A DNA stretch of 64,000 bases from Agrobacterium vitis. Lineage in GTDB: Bacteria > Pseudomonadota > Alphaproteobacteria > Rhizobiales > Rhizobiaceae. The stretch spans positions 248,001-312,000 of the forward strand of contig NZ_AP023274.1 in NCBI RefSeq assembly GCF_013426735.1, read 5' to 3'. Both the position numbers and the translations under genes were made by a program. Below are positions 19,056 to 28,033 of the stretch, one piece after another. Under the pieces are notes generated by a model. That model saw nothing but the letters and a program-made list of their open reading frames with translations, had not been told where the DNA came from and made no database searches. The first letter of the stretch is position 1. Each line of letters begins with the position of its first letter.

Positions 19056-20336
19056 CTATTTGATCGCCTTGACGCCGTCGTTCATCTCCTTCAGGCCATC
19101 GTCGATAGATGTGTTGTCTGTCATAATCGCGTCATGCACACGGTTCAGCACGACCTCGATTTTTGCTGCATTGGGACTGACCGCCATTTCCAGATAGGAC
19201 TTGCCGGCTTTAAGCGCCGCCTTGCTGTTTTCGTCCTGCGGGAAGCCGGGCAGCGAGGTGATCTTGGTGCTGACATCGTCGGTGCGCACCGCTGGTAAAG
19301 TTCCCGTATCGGCAATGATTGCTGCACCTTCAGGTCCCGTCACGAACTTGATGAAGTCAAGCGCCACGTCTTTGTGGGCTGAGTTGTTATTGACCGAAAG
19401 AGCCGCAATCTGCGCCGCCGTGGTGCCGGCTGCAACGCCGTCCGGGTGTGGGAACTTGACGATGCCCCAATTCTTGCTCTTGGATTCACCGGACTTGACC
19501 TTGGCGATCTGGGTGCCGATGAACCAGGTCCCCATCGGCAACATGCCGACCGTTCCGTTGAAGAACAGTGCCGAATAATGGGTATTGGAGGTTTTCAGCG
19601 ATGCATAGGACGGGATCGCACCTTCCTTTTGAAGCTTCAACGCCCGCTCATACCAGGGCTTCAGAAAGGCGTAATCGCCACCGACCAGCGTATGCTGACC
19701 ATCCATGATGCCTGGAAGCTGAACGGTTGAACGCCATGTGTGCAGCAATGCGCCATAGGTCTTGTTGACCCCCATGCCACCCTTCAGCTTAACCGCGATC
19801 TGGTCGAACTGCGTCCAGGTCATGTCATTGGTCGGGTAGGAAACGCCCGCTTTGTCGAAGATGTCCTTGTTGTAATAGACCACCCAGAAGTCGGAGCGGA
19901 AGGGTATTGCATAGACCTTGCCGTCGATGCTCAGCTCCTCGATAAGCCCGCCATATCCAGCTTTGTCGATCTTCTGCTCGGTCATGAAGCCCGAGAGATC
20001 ACCGATAGAGTTGGCCCGCACCAGGGTCGCGTAACCCGGCACGTCCTTGATGGTGACAACGTCGATATCCTTGGCGCCGCCGGTCAGTTGGGTGGCGATC
20101 ATCTGCGTGTAGTCCTGCGAACCGAGATCCACCGGCTCGAATTTCACATTCGGATGCTTGGCCTGATAGGCTTCGATCAGCGGCTTGTAATAGGCCACCT
20201 TGTCCCAGTCCCACAGCGCCCATTTCAGGGTGACGGGGGCCGCCGATTGCGCGAATGCGCCGCCTGCCATGACAGTGACCATTCCCAGTGCCGCAGTGGC
20301 AATGGTCAGCGATATCCCAAATGTCTGCCTGTACAT
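19056..20336 (-). CDS. Oligosaccharide-binding protein of the glycan CUT1 importer (SBP_bac_1)
   Basis: Periplasmic binding protein of 426 residues with a Sec signal (MYRQTFGISLTIATAALGM, cleavage near AFA-QSA). Landmarks include YQAKHPNVKFEPVDLGSQDY, IPFRSDFWVVYYNKDIFDKA and MLPMGTWFIGTQI. The ATG at 20336 has GGGAGGAG just upstream, so the longer frame is not used. It lies among GH88, ATPase, DUF624 and DUF2264 genes transcribed the same way, so the ligand is probably a uronic-acid-containing oligosaccharide. Confidence 0.92.
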   Translation of the reverse strand: MYRQTFGISLTIATAALGMVTVMAGGAFAQSAAPVTLKWALWDWDKVAYYKPLIEAYQAKHPNVKFEPVDLGSQDYTQMIATQLTGGAKDIDVVTIKDVPGYATLVRANSIGDLSGFMTEQKIDKAGYGGLIEELSIDGKVYAIPFRSDFWVVYYNKDIFDKAGVSYPTNDMTWTQFDQIAVKLKGGMGVNKTYGALLHTWRSTVQLPGIMDGQHTLVGGDYAFLKPWYERALKLQKEGAIPSYASLKTSNTHYSALFFNGTVGMLPMGTWFIGTQIAKVKSGESKSKNWGIVKFPHPDGVAAGTTAAQIAALSVNNNSAHKDVALDFIKFVTGPEGAAIIADTGTLPAVRTDDVSTKITSLPGFPQDENSKAALKAGKSYLEMAVSPNAAKIEVVLNRVHDAIMTDNTSIDDGLKEMNDGVKAIK

Positions 20337-20385
20337 TCTGTTCTCCTCCCTGATTGTCTCGTTGAAAGCGCCTCCCAGCGGCTTC

Positions 20386-21096
20386 CTATGATATTTCTGT
20401 CGTTCGATAAGAAGTATCTTGCTCGGCCAAAACCAGCGCCGCTGCCCGATGCGCGCCGAATGAAATGGCGAACATTCCAAGTGAAAAATTGATCATTGCC
20501 GGCATGAAGACAGAAACCGGATAGAGCAGCACATGCACAAGCCAAAGGGCCGCGATAAACACCAGCGCCGCCACCGTCGGCAAAGGTCGCAGAAGGGTTG
20601 CCAGCGCCGATAGCCGCAGGATCTCCAGGGCGCCACGCTTGCTCATCACCGCAAGCACGATGAAATGCGCCGACCACACGCCAACAAAACCGGTCGCGAC
20701 AAGGCTGACAGCCAGGGGACCCGCGTAGATCAGGCTGTCGCGCACTTGGGCGCCATAGGTTAAGATCGCACAAAAACCGATCCACAGCGCCAGACCGGTT
20801 GCCAGACCCCATCCCGTTGCCACGGCGACATAGCGACGAAAGGCTTCGGCAAAATCACGCAGCAGGTAGACATTGCGGTCTTCCACCATGGAACGGCAAA
20901 TACTGGCGGTGGCGAAGAGGGCAGCGGGCAGCGTGACCATGGGCAGCGCAGCGACCAGAAACAGAAGGTTGAGCTTGACCAGTTCCCACCATTCGCGCCC
21001 GATGATCTCGCAAAACAACGCAAGGCCGGTGCGCTTCGGCGCATCCTTGGCGATGCCCTTTCCTTCTTTCGTCCAGATCGCCTCCAACCATTGCAT
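20386..21096 (-). CDS. DUF624 (YesL-like) membrane protein
   Basis: A 236-residue integral membrane protein with about five hydrophobic segments (LNLLFLVAALPMVTLPAALF, GLATGLALWIGFCAILT, VAALVFIAALWLVHVLLY). It matches the YesL/DUF624 family, repeatedly found in operons for plant polysaccharide oligomers and CUT1 importers, for example Bacillus yes genes for rhamnogalacturonan. Its biochemical role is not established; an accessory transporter subunit is plausible. It sits between the ATPase and binding-protein genes with 12 and 49 bases of spacing. ATG 21096. Confidence 0.82.
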   Translation of the reverse strand: MQWLEAIWTKEGKGIAKDAPKRTGLALFCEIIGREWWELVKLNLLFLVAALPMVTLPAALFATASICRSMVEDRNVYLLRDFAEAFRRYVAVATGWGLATGLALWIGFCAILTYGAQVRDSLIYAGPLAVSLVATGFVGVWSAHFIVLAVMSKRGALEILRLSALATLLRPLPTVAALVFIAALWLVHVLLYPVSVFMPAMINFSLGMFAISFGAHRAAALVLAEQDTSYRTTEIS

Positions 21097-21108
21097 CGTG
21101 TTGTCCTG

Positions 21109-22218
21109 TCAGTAGAGGATCGACCGCTCGGTCTGCGGGTCAAACAATTGCGCGTTGGTCATGTCCGCGGTGAGGCGCACCTGCTCACCCAGCCTGGCCT
21201 TGAAGCGCGGCGACACGCGGGCAACGATGGAGCGCCCGGCGACGACGAGATTGAGATGCACTTCCGAGCCCATCGGTTCGGCCAATTCAACGACCGCCTC
21301 AAAGGGTGCCGTATTGGCCGGATCAATATCGCCCGGTGCCAGCTCATGGAAATTTTCAGGCCGTATGCCCAAAACGATGTCGCGGTCCAGATAGGGCGCG
21401 ATGCGGCTCTGGTCGAAGGTGCTCGGCAAGGGGAGGGCATGATCGTTGAAGACGGCGACGAAACCATCCTCCTGGCGCCGGATCGTCGAGGGCAGCATGT
21501 TCATCTGCGGCGCACCGATAAAGCCCGCCACGAACATGTTGATCGGATGGTCATAGAGCCGCTGCGGCGTATCGACTTGCTGGATATGACCATCCTTCAT
21601 GACAACGATACGGTCGGCCATGGTCATGGCTTCCACCTGGTCGTGGGTGACATAGATGAAGGTAGCATTCAGCCGCTTGTGCAGCTTGGATATTTCGGCC
21701 CGCATCGTGCCACGCAGCTTGGCATCAAGGTTGGACAGCGGCTCGTCGAGCAGAAACACTTCCGGATTGCGCACCATGGCACGGCCCAGAGCCACGCGCT
21801 GGCGCTGGCCGCCCGACAGCGCCTTGGGCTTGCGGTTCAACAGATGAGTGATGTCGAGGATCTTTGCCGCTTCCTGGACTTTTGTCTCAATCACATCGCG
21901 CGGCGCTTTCCGCAGCTCGAGCCCGAACGCCATGTTCTTGTAGACAGTCATATGCGGATAGAGCGCGTAGTTCTGGAAGACCATGGCAATGTCGCGATCC
22001 TTCGACGGCACGTCATTCATCAGGTCCTCGCCGATCAGCAATTGCCCGCCGGAGATCTCCTCAAGCCCCGCAATCATTCTGAGCGTGGTGGATTTGCCGC
22101 AGCCGGACGGCCCGACAAGGATGATGAATTCCTTGTCAGCGATCTCAAGGTCGATATCGTGCACCACTTTCAGTGCACCGAAGGATTTGTTGAGCTTTTT
22201 CAGCGAAATGCTTGCCAT
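21109..22218 (-). CDS. CUT1 sugar ABC importer ATPase (UgpC/MsmK type)
   Basis: A 369-residue ATPase: Walker [11 protein letters not shown]-loop [14 protein letters not shown], signature LSGGQRQRV, Walker [16 protein letters not shown], and full C-terminal TOBE domains (LGIRPENFHEL, VVELAEPMGSEVHLNL) for MalG contact and regulation. It lies between the GH88 and DUF624 genes with 15- and 12-base gaps and should drive the permeases at 23410-25212. Confidence 0.94.
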   Translation of the reverse strand: MASISLKKLNKSFGALKVVHDIDLEIADKEFIILVGPSGCGKSTTLRMIAGLEEISGGQLLIGEDLMNDVPSKDRDIAMVFQNYALYPHMTVYKNMAFGLELRKAPRDVIETKVQEAAKILDITHLLNRKPKALSGGQRQRVALGRAMVRNPEVFLLDEPLSNLDAKLRGTMRAEISKLHKRLNATFIYVTHDQVEAMTMADRIVVMKDGHIQQVDTPQRLYDHPINMFVAGFIGAPQMNMLPSTIRRQEDGFVAVFNDHALPLPSTFDQSRIAPYLDRDIVLGIRPENFHELAPGDIDPANTAPFEAVVELAEPMGSEVHLNLVVAGRSIVARVSPRFKARLGEQVRLTADMTNAQLFDPQTERSILY

Positions 22219-22232
22219 TTATCCCTCACGCA

Positions 22233-23405
22233 TCACCAATAGGAAGACCAGTTGCGCGACAGGCGCGTCAAAGCTTCCATGTAATAGTAGTCGCCCCAGG
22301 ACACGCACTCATCGACACCTTCGCCGCGACATGTGTTGTGTGGGGTTTTCTTCGAATAGGTGCCATGCAAAACAAGCCCGTTGGAAAGGGCCGGGTCCTT
22401 GACAGCATAGTGATCGGCCAGACTTTTCATCATCCTCCGGGCCAGATCGCGGTAGCGTGCGGCGTCCGCGTCTTCCACGAGATCGGCCATTTCCAGAAGG
22501 CCGCAGGCGACGATGGAAGCAGACGAACTATCGCGCGGTTCGCCGTCCTCTGCCGAAAAGATCAGGTCCCAGACCGGCACGAGATCGTCTGGGAGTCGCT
22601 GCAGATAAAAGCCCAGCAGCCGCTCAAAAGCGTCGCGGTATTCGGCAATGCGCTCGTAACGATAGGACAGGGCCATGCCAGCAATGCCCCAGGCCTGCCC
22701 GCGTGCCCAGAAACTGTCGTCGCTATAGCCCTGCTTGGTCACGCCCCGTACCGGAGCGCCGGTCGTGGGATCCATGTAGAAGGTGTGATAGGTGGAGCAG
22801 TCCTCCCGCACCGAATGGGCAAGCGTGGTGCGCGCATGGGAGAGCGCAATCTCGCGGTACTTTTCATCCCCTGTTTCGCCTGTCGCCCAGTAGAGCAGCG
22901 GCAGGTTCAACAGGCAGTCGATGATGTAGCGGTATTCGTTTGGATTGCCCTTGGCGCCCCAGGCCTGGATAAATTGTCCGATGGGCTGGTAGCGTTCGAT
23001 CAGTTGGTCGGCGGCCAGGAGTGCCGCCTTGCGTCCATCCTCGTCGCCCACCAGTTTCCACGCGGCAATGCAGGAGGGCGAATAGAGAAACCCCATATCG
23101 TGATGGTCGGTGGCGATACGGTTCTCGATGCGATGCAGGAAGCTTTGCACCTGAATCTGAGCGGCATATCGAAAGACCTTATCGCCGCTGTGCTCATAGG
23201 CGAGCCAGATTTCGCCGGGCCAGAAGCCCGCCGTCCATTGGTCATTGGCAACCGCTGGATACCGGTTGCCGACGCTGGAATGGTTCTGCGCCGCATAGGT
23301 GAAGTCAGGCAGATTGCGCCGCACCTGGGCGACAGCAATGTCGAGTGCCATGGTCACCTGTTGATCGGTGATTGGCTGTGGTGCGTTGGAAAACATGGCA
23401 TTCAT
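22233..23405 (-). CDS. Unsaturated glucuronyl hydrolase, glycoside hydrolase family 88
   Basis: A 390-residue cytoplasmic GH88 enzyme that hydrates the 4,5-double bond of unsaturated uronic acids left by polysaccharide lyases, releasing the unsaturated uronate from oligosaccharides. Key residues are visible: D103 in HHDMGFLYSP and D163 in IIDCLLNLPLLYWA, matching the two essential aspartates of Bacillus UGL, plus the toroid motifs DDSFWARGQAWGIAG and SWGDYYYMEAL. No signal peptide. It lies between permease and ATPase genes, and a heparinase-type lyase is encoded divergently, a classic lyase/GH88 pair. Confidence 0.93.
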   Translation of the reverse strand: MNAMFSNAPQPITDQQVTMALDIAVAQVRRNLPDFTYAAQNHSSVGNRYPAVANDQWTAGFWPGEIWLAYEHSGDKVFRYAAQIQVQSFLHRIENRIATDHHDMGFLYSPSCIAAWKLVGDEDGRKAALLAADQLIERYQPIGQFIQAWGAKGNPNEYRYIIDCLLNLPLLYWATGETGDEKYREIALSHARTTLAHSVREDCSTYHTFYMDPTTGAPVRGVTKQGYSDDSFWARGQAWGIAGMALSYRYERIAEYRDAFERLLGFYLQRLPDDLVPVWDLIFSAEDGEPRDSSSASIVACGLLEMADLVEDADAARYRDLARRMMKSLADHYAVKDPALSNGLVLHGTYSKKTPHNTCRGEGVDECVSWGDYYYMEALTRLSRNWSSYW

Positions 23406-23409
23406 GGCA

Positions 23410-24246
23410 TCACCCCTTCAGCCCGGTTGATGCGACGCCTTCGACGAAGAAGCGCTGCAAGGCCAGAAAGACGACGAGCACGGGAATGAGCGCGACGACC
23501 GACGCCGCCATGATCAGCCCGTATTCGGCGGAATATTGCGAGATGAACATCCGAAGCCCGATCTGGATGGTCTTCAACTCGGTCTTGGTGAGATAGATCA
23601 TCGGCCCCAGAAAATCGTTCCAGGTGGTCACGAAGGTAAAGATCGTCAGGGTCGATAGCGCTGGCTTCGACAGCGGCAGCATGATCTTCGCCCAGATCTG
23701 ATATTCGTTCATGCCGTCGATCCGGGCTGCTTCGCAGAGCTCTGTCGGGATCGACATATAGAACTGCCGCATCAGGAAGACGCCGAAGGCTGTAAAGGCT
23801 TGAAGGCAAATCAGCGCCAGATGGGTGTTGTTCAGCCCGAATTCCCGCATCAGCAGGAATTGCGGCACCATATAGACCTGCCAGGGCATGGCGATGGTAG
23901 CGATATAGCCGAGAAACAGCGTGTTCTTGAAGGGAAAATGCAGTTTGGCGAAAGCATAGGCTGCAAAACTCGACGTTAACAATTGCAAAAGCGTGACGAT
24001 GATCGTCAGTTTCGAGGTGTTGTAGATGAACAGGGCCAGCGGAATCTTCGTCCAAATATCGACATAGTTCTGCCAGCGCGGATGGGCCGGTATCCATTCG
24101 ATGGGAAACACGAAGACGTCGCGGTCGAGCTTCAGCGAGGCTGACAGCATCCACGCAAACGGCAGCAACATGATGATGGTGACGGCGATGACCGTTGCGT
24201 AGATGGCAATTGTCGAAACCCTGATCCTGCGTCCGGCAATCCGCAT
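23410..24246 (-). CDS. CUT1 sugar ABC importer permease, MalG type
   Basis: A 278-residue inner-membrane permease with the coupling loop LCEAARIDGMNEYQIW and KIMLPLSKPALSTL, first helix AIYATVIAVTIIMLLPFAWM and a C-terminal segment ending GVASTGLKG, as in MalG-type subunits. It starts at ATG 24246, three bases after the partner permease, and ends five bases before the GH88 start, so the group is tightly coupled. Confidence 0.93.
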   Translation of the reverse strand: MRIAGRRIRVSTIAIYATVIAVTIIMLLPFAWMLSASLKLDRDVFVFPIEWIPAHPRWQNYVDIWTKIPLALFIYNTSKLTIIVTLLQLLTSSFAAYAFAKLHFPFKNTLFLGYIATIAMPWQVYMVPQFLLMREFGLNNTHLALICLQAFTAFGVFLMRQFYMSIPTELCEAARIDGMNEYQIWAKIMLPLSKPALSTLTIFTFVTTWNDFLGPMIYLTKTELKTIQIGLRMFISQYSAEYGLIMAASVVALIPVLVVFLALQRFFVEGVASTGLKG

Positions 24247-24249
24247 GGT

Positions 24250-25212
24250 TCAATCCTCCCTCTGGCGGCGGAACTGGACAACGGTGACCGCCAGAACCAG
24301 GAAGAACAACACCAGCGCGATCATGCTGGAATAGCCGAGATCCCAGGAAATGAAGGCTTCGTTATAGATATGGTAGACTAGCACGAGGGTCGAGGTTCCA
24401 GGCCCGCCCTGGGTGATCATATAGACCTGATCGAACACCTTGAAGGATTGGATTGTCAGCATGACCGTGACGAAAAACGTCGTTGGAGCAAGCTGCGGCA
24501 CGGTGACATGCCGGAATTTCTGCCAGCCATTGGCGCCGTCGAGACCGGCCGCCTCGTATAATTCGGCATTGATGCCCTGTAGCCCGGCCAGATAGATGAC
24601 CATGTAATAGCCCATGCTCTTCCAGATACCGAACAGGATGACGGTGACCATCGCCCAGTGCCGGTCAGCGGCCCAGCCGGGCATGTCGTTGGGGTCGAGG
24701 CCGAGCGTGTAGAGCAGCATGTTCACCGGCCCCATTTCGGGGTTGAACAGCATGTTCCAGACGACAGCCACGGCGACCAGTGACGCGACATAGGGAAAGA
24801 ACATCGCGGTGCGGAAGAAGTCGCGACCACGGATTTTCTGGTTGAGCAGGATGGCGAGGCCAAGCGCGCAAGCAAGCGTCGCAGGCACCGAGACAAGAGT
24901 GTAGATCACTGTGTTCCAGAAGGCGGAGATAAAGGCCTTGTCTTCAAACAGCCGCCAGAAATTGTCGAGCCCGGCAAAGGTGATCGGGTTGGAACCGTCC
25001 CAATGCATGAAGGCCAGCGCAAAGGCAAACAGGATGGGACCGAGCGTGAAGACGGCAAAGCCCAGGAAATTCGGAGCAATGAAGGAATAGGCAATCAGCG
25101 CATTTTCGATCCGCCGCCGGCGCTTGGACACGATCCGCACCCTGCGTTTCGAGGTCGCACCTTTGCCGTTCTCGGCGCTGCCGCCAGATAGAACCGGACT
25201 GATGACCGTCAT
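24250..25212 (-). CDS. CUT1 sugar ABC importer permease, MalF type
   Basis: A 320-residue inner-membrane permease, the first gene of the leftward glycan operon. A basic N-terminus (SKRRVRIVSKRRRRIENAL) leads into helix LIAYSFIAPNFLGFAVF; the coupling loop is LYEAAGLDGANGWQKFRHV followed by TVPQL. I use ATG 25212, preceded by GGGAGGAAAGCTG; the upstream frame is not credible. Confidence 0.92.
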   Translation of the reverse strand: MTVISPVLSGGSAENGKGATSKRRVRIVSKRRRRIENALIAYSFIAPNFLGFAVFTLGPILFAFALAFMHWDGSNPITFAGLDNFWRLFEDKAFISAFWNTVIYTLVSVPATLACALGLAILLNQKIRGRDFFRTAMFFPYVASLVAVAVVWNMLFNPEMGPVNMLLYTLGLDPNDMPGWAADRHWAMVTVILFGIWKSMGYYMVIYLAGLQGINAELYEAAGLDGANGWQKFRHVTVPQLAPTTFFVTVMLTIQSFKVFDQVYMITQGGPGTSTLVLVYHIYNEAFISWDLGYSSMIALVLFFLVLAVTVVQFRRQRED

Positions 25213-25424
25213 CAGCTTTCCTCCCGCACGAAGCCGTATCGTGCCATGCTCAAGCGTTCCATGCGGGGCCGCCTGTCGGTTGCACCCGTCTCCCGATCCT
25301 TGCATAGCATAGATCGGTTATTGGTCAAACAACTTCCTATTACATCAGACAAATTTACTGGAAAGGTGAAAATAGGTATGATAGCAGGGGATTGCTAGAC
25401 GGTGAGGAAGGGGAGGTGAGCACA
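25213..25424. promoter_or_regulatory. Divergent control region of the glycan locus
   Basis: This gap separates the leftward importer operon from the rightward lyase gene. It contains ACATCAGAC at 25342-25350, whose complement GTCTGATGT also occurs at 28895-28903 upstream of the local GntR gene, and ATAGGTATGATAG at 25372-25384, which resembles the GAATATGTATGATG repeats there. These are candidate binding sites for that GntR protein; the assignment is inference. Confidence 0.45.
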
Positions 25425-27233
25425 ATGTTCAGCGAGCATATCGGCAGCTTGCCGCCCTATCTGGCCGATTTCCAGCCAGCCTCAGGTCCCGATATTTATA
25501 CGCTGCTGCAACGATTGGGCGCCGACCATCTCACCGCCCTTAAGACCGCAGGTCGTACGGCGCTGGAGGCTGAATGGCCGCAAATCCTCGCCTCTCATTA
25601 CCGCGATTATACCCAAACAGGCAATCGCTCGCGCTTCGAGGATCTATATTTCCGCCGCCGCCTGATGCTGAATGATCTGGTTCTGGCGGAATGTGCGAAA
25701 GGCAAAGGGGAGAGCGACGGGGGCGACTTCATTGACGCCATTATCGATGGTGTCATCCTGATCTGTGAGGAAAGCGGGTGGCAATTGCCAGCGCACAATG
25801 CCTATGGACGCGGCGGTCCGCGTCAGCCTTTACCCGATCCTGATGACCCGGTGGTCGATCTCTTTTCGGCAGAAACGGCGGCGAACCTGGCAACCGTTGT
25901 TTGGCTGCTGAGACCGGCTCTTGCGCAACGCGATCCGCGCCTGCCTGCCCGCATAGAACAGGAGATCCACCGCCGTATCATCACCCCTTATCTTACCCGG
26001 CATTTCTGGTGGATGGGGCAGGGAAACGAGAGGATGAACAACTGGACTGCCTGGATCACCCAGAACGTCCTCATCGCCACGTTTTCCCTGCCCACCAGCC
26101 AGGAGATTCGCCGTGCAGTGCTGGTCAAAGCGCTGGGCAGTCTCGATGCCTTTCTCAACGACTATGCCGAGGACGGCGCCTGCGAGGAAGGCGTGCTCTA
26201 TTATCGCCATGCCGCTCTCTGTCTGTTTGGCGCCATGACCGTGCTGGATCAGGTCGTGCCGGACCTGTGCCGTCCGCTTTGGCAGGCAGCCAAGATCCGC
26301 AATATGGCGGAATACATCCTCAATATGCGTGTGTCTGGACGGCATTATGTCAATTTTGCCGATTCATCCGCAGTTCTGGAACCCTGTAGCATCAGGGAAT
26401 ATCTGTTCGGCGAAGCGGTCGGCTCGAAGGCGCTGATGGATTTTGCCGCTGCCGATCTTCAGCAATCCGCAGATCCTCTGCTGTCGAAAGAGTGGAACCT
26501 TTGGTACCGGCTGATGGCAGCCACACGCTTGCCGGACGTTAAGCCTGCGCCCGCAAAGCCAGCGGCAAAAGGTGATATTTTCTACCCCGGCACCGGGCTT
26601 TTCATCGCCCGCGACAACCGTTTCGATCTGGCGGTGAAGGGTGGACACAACGGCGAAAGCCATAATCATAACGATGTCGGCAGCCTGACGCTTTACAAGA
26701 ACGGACAACCATTTCTCATCGATATCGGCGTCGAAACCTATACGGCCAAGACTTTCTCGCCGCAGCGTTACGAGATCTGGACGATGCAATCAGCTTACCA
26801 CAACCTTCCTGCTTTTGCGGGCATCATGCAGCAGGAGGGGCCGGAATGTGCTGCACGCGATGTCGAGACGGCTTTCGAGGTGGAGGAGGCCCGCATTTCG
26901 CTGGAGATAGCCGCAGCTTACCCGAAAGAAGCAGGGCTGCGCTCTTATCGCCGCAGCGTCAGGCTCATTCGCGGCAGCCATATCGAGATTATCGACGAGC
27001 ATGATGGTGACAAGCCTGCCGTTCTATCGCTGATGACCTGCATTGCGCCACGCGTGGAAGCAGGGAGGCTGGTCCTGGACGGGTTCGGCGAAATTAGTGT
27101 GAGCGGTGCGGCAGAGCCAATCATCGAGGCAATCGATATCGGTGATCCCCGGCTGCGGCAGGCATGGCCGGAGAGAATTTTCCGTATTCTGCTGCCGTTT
27201 GAGACATCGCGCTTATCGCTGACGATTACTTGA
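25425..27233 (+). CDS. Heparinase II/III-like polysaccharide (oligosaccharide) lyase
   Basis: A 602-residue protein. The N-terminal two thirds is a helical toroid with NNWTAWITQNVL and EEGVLYYRHAA, which contain Asn, Tyr and His candidates for lyase catalysis. The C-terminal beta-sandwich has the family hallmark GGHNGESHNHNDVGSLTLYK with the conserved metal/catalytic His region. Lyases of this type cleave uronic-acid glycans by beta-elimination and leave the unsaturated ends that GH88 removes. No signal peptide, so it should cut imported oligosaccharides. ATG 25425 has GGGGAGGTGAG upstream. The exact glycan is unknown. Confidence 0.88.
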   Translation: MFSEHIGSLPPYLADFQPASGPDIYTLLQRLGADHLTALKTAGRTALEAEWPQILASHYRDYTQTGNRSRFEDLYFRRRLMLNDLVLAECAKGKGESDGGDFIDAIIDGVILICEESGWQLPAHNAYGRGGPRQPLPDPDDPVVDLFSAETAANLATVVWLLRPALAQRDPRLPARIEQEIHRRIITPYLTRHFWWMGQGNERMNNWTAWITQNVLIATFSLPTSQEIRRAVLVKALGSLDAFLNDYAEDGACEEGVLYYRHAALCLFGAMTVLDQVVPDLCRPLWQAAKIRNMAEYILNMRVSGRHYVNFADSSAVLEPCSIREYLFGEAVGSKALMDFAAADLQQSADPLLSKEWNLWYRLMAATRLPDVKPAPAKPAAKGDIFYPGTGLFIARDNRFDLAVKGGHNGESHNHNDVGSLTLYKNGQPFLIDIGVETYTAKTFSPQRYEIWTMQSAYHNLPAFAGIMQQEGPECAARDVETAFEVEEARISLEIAAAYPKEAGLRSYRRSVRLIRGSHIEIIDEHDGDKPAVLSLMTCIAPRVEAGRLVLDGFGEISVSGAAEPIIEAIDIGDPRLRQAWPERIFRILLPFETSRLSLTIT

Positions 27234-27244
27234 GGAGGGTGAGA

Positions 27245-28030
27245 ATGAGAGTGACACTCACGGTGGTGGATGCTGCGGGCCAAAATCTGGCGCAGAGCAG
27301 TGCGGACGAAGACGCCTTTCTGGTCTATCGTCAGCCCTACCGTGACGGCGACCAGCTATTGGTTGAAGTGTCAGAGCCCGGTCATATCCGTCTGGCGTTT
27401 GATGCCGCCATAGCACCGGCCATCCTCTATCTGCCGCAGGGCCGTTTTAGCTTTTCCATACCGTTCGGCGCCAGAAAGATCGCTTACCCACCCCATGCCT
27501 TTTGCGGAGACCTGCACCGGCTTCACGCTGCGAAGGCGAGGCCGGAAGAGGTAGCAGCACAGAGAAACCTTGCCTTTAACCCCCTGGATGACCACGCCAA
27601 TTCTCAAGCTTTTCCGCATGTCGAGGCCAATGTCGAAACACGCGGGGAGGCGGCCTTTGCAGTTCGCAATGTCATCGATGGCGAGCGGGCCAATAGCAAT
27701 CACGGTTTCTGGCCGTTCACCAGTTGGGGGATCAACAGGGACCCGCAGGCTGCCCTGACCCTGTTTTTCGGTCGCCCGGTCACGCTCCGTGAAGTGGTGC
27801 TCACTCTACGGGCTGATTTCCCGCACGATGCCTGGTGGGAAAGCGCTGTTTTGAGCTTTTCGGGTGGAGAAGAAACGCAGTTGACGCTGGTTAAATCCTC
27901 TGCCGCCCAGTGTTTTAGCCTGCCCGAAACGCACACCGAATGGGTTCGGCTGCACAGTCTGGTGAAAGCCGATGATCCATCGCCGTTTCCGGCGCTGACC
28001 CAAATTGAGGTTTGGGGTACGGAAGCCTAA
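27245..28030 (+). CDS. Beta-sandwich (galactose-binding-like) protein paired with the lyase
   Basis: A 261-residue protein with no signal peptide, starting at ATG 27245 behind GAGGAGGGTGAG and 11 bases after the lyase gene. The N-terminal part is beta-rich (VTLTVVDAAGQNLA). The C-terminal half looks like a discoidin/F5-8C-type carbohydrate-binding sandwich: NVIDGERANSNHGFWP, SWGINRDPQAALTLFF, VTLREVVLTLRADFPHDAWW and the terminal LTQIEVWG. It probably binds the sugar substrate or assists the lyase. I do not recognise a characterised homologue. Confidence 0.75.
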   Translation: MRVTLTVVDAAGQNLAQSSADEDAFLVYRQPYRDGDQLLVEVSEPGHIRLAFDAAIAPAILYLPQGRFSFSIPFGARKIAYPPHAFCGDLHRLHAAKARPEEVAAQRNLAFNPLDDHANSQAFPHVEANVETRGEAAFAVRNVIDGERANSNHGFWPFTSWGINRDPQAALTLFFGRPVTLREVVLTLRADFPHDAWWESAVLSFSGGEETQLTLVKSSAAQCFSLPETHTEWVRLHSLVKADDPSPFPALTQIEVWGTEA

Positions 28031-28033
28031 AAT

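Noticed and set aside
22212..23489. Open frame of 425 codons on the plus strand
   Set aside because: Antisense to the GH88 gene; composition and lack of motifs mark it as a shadow.
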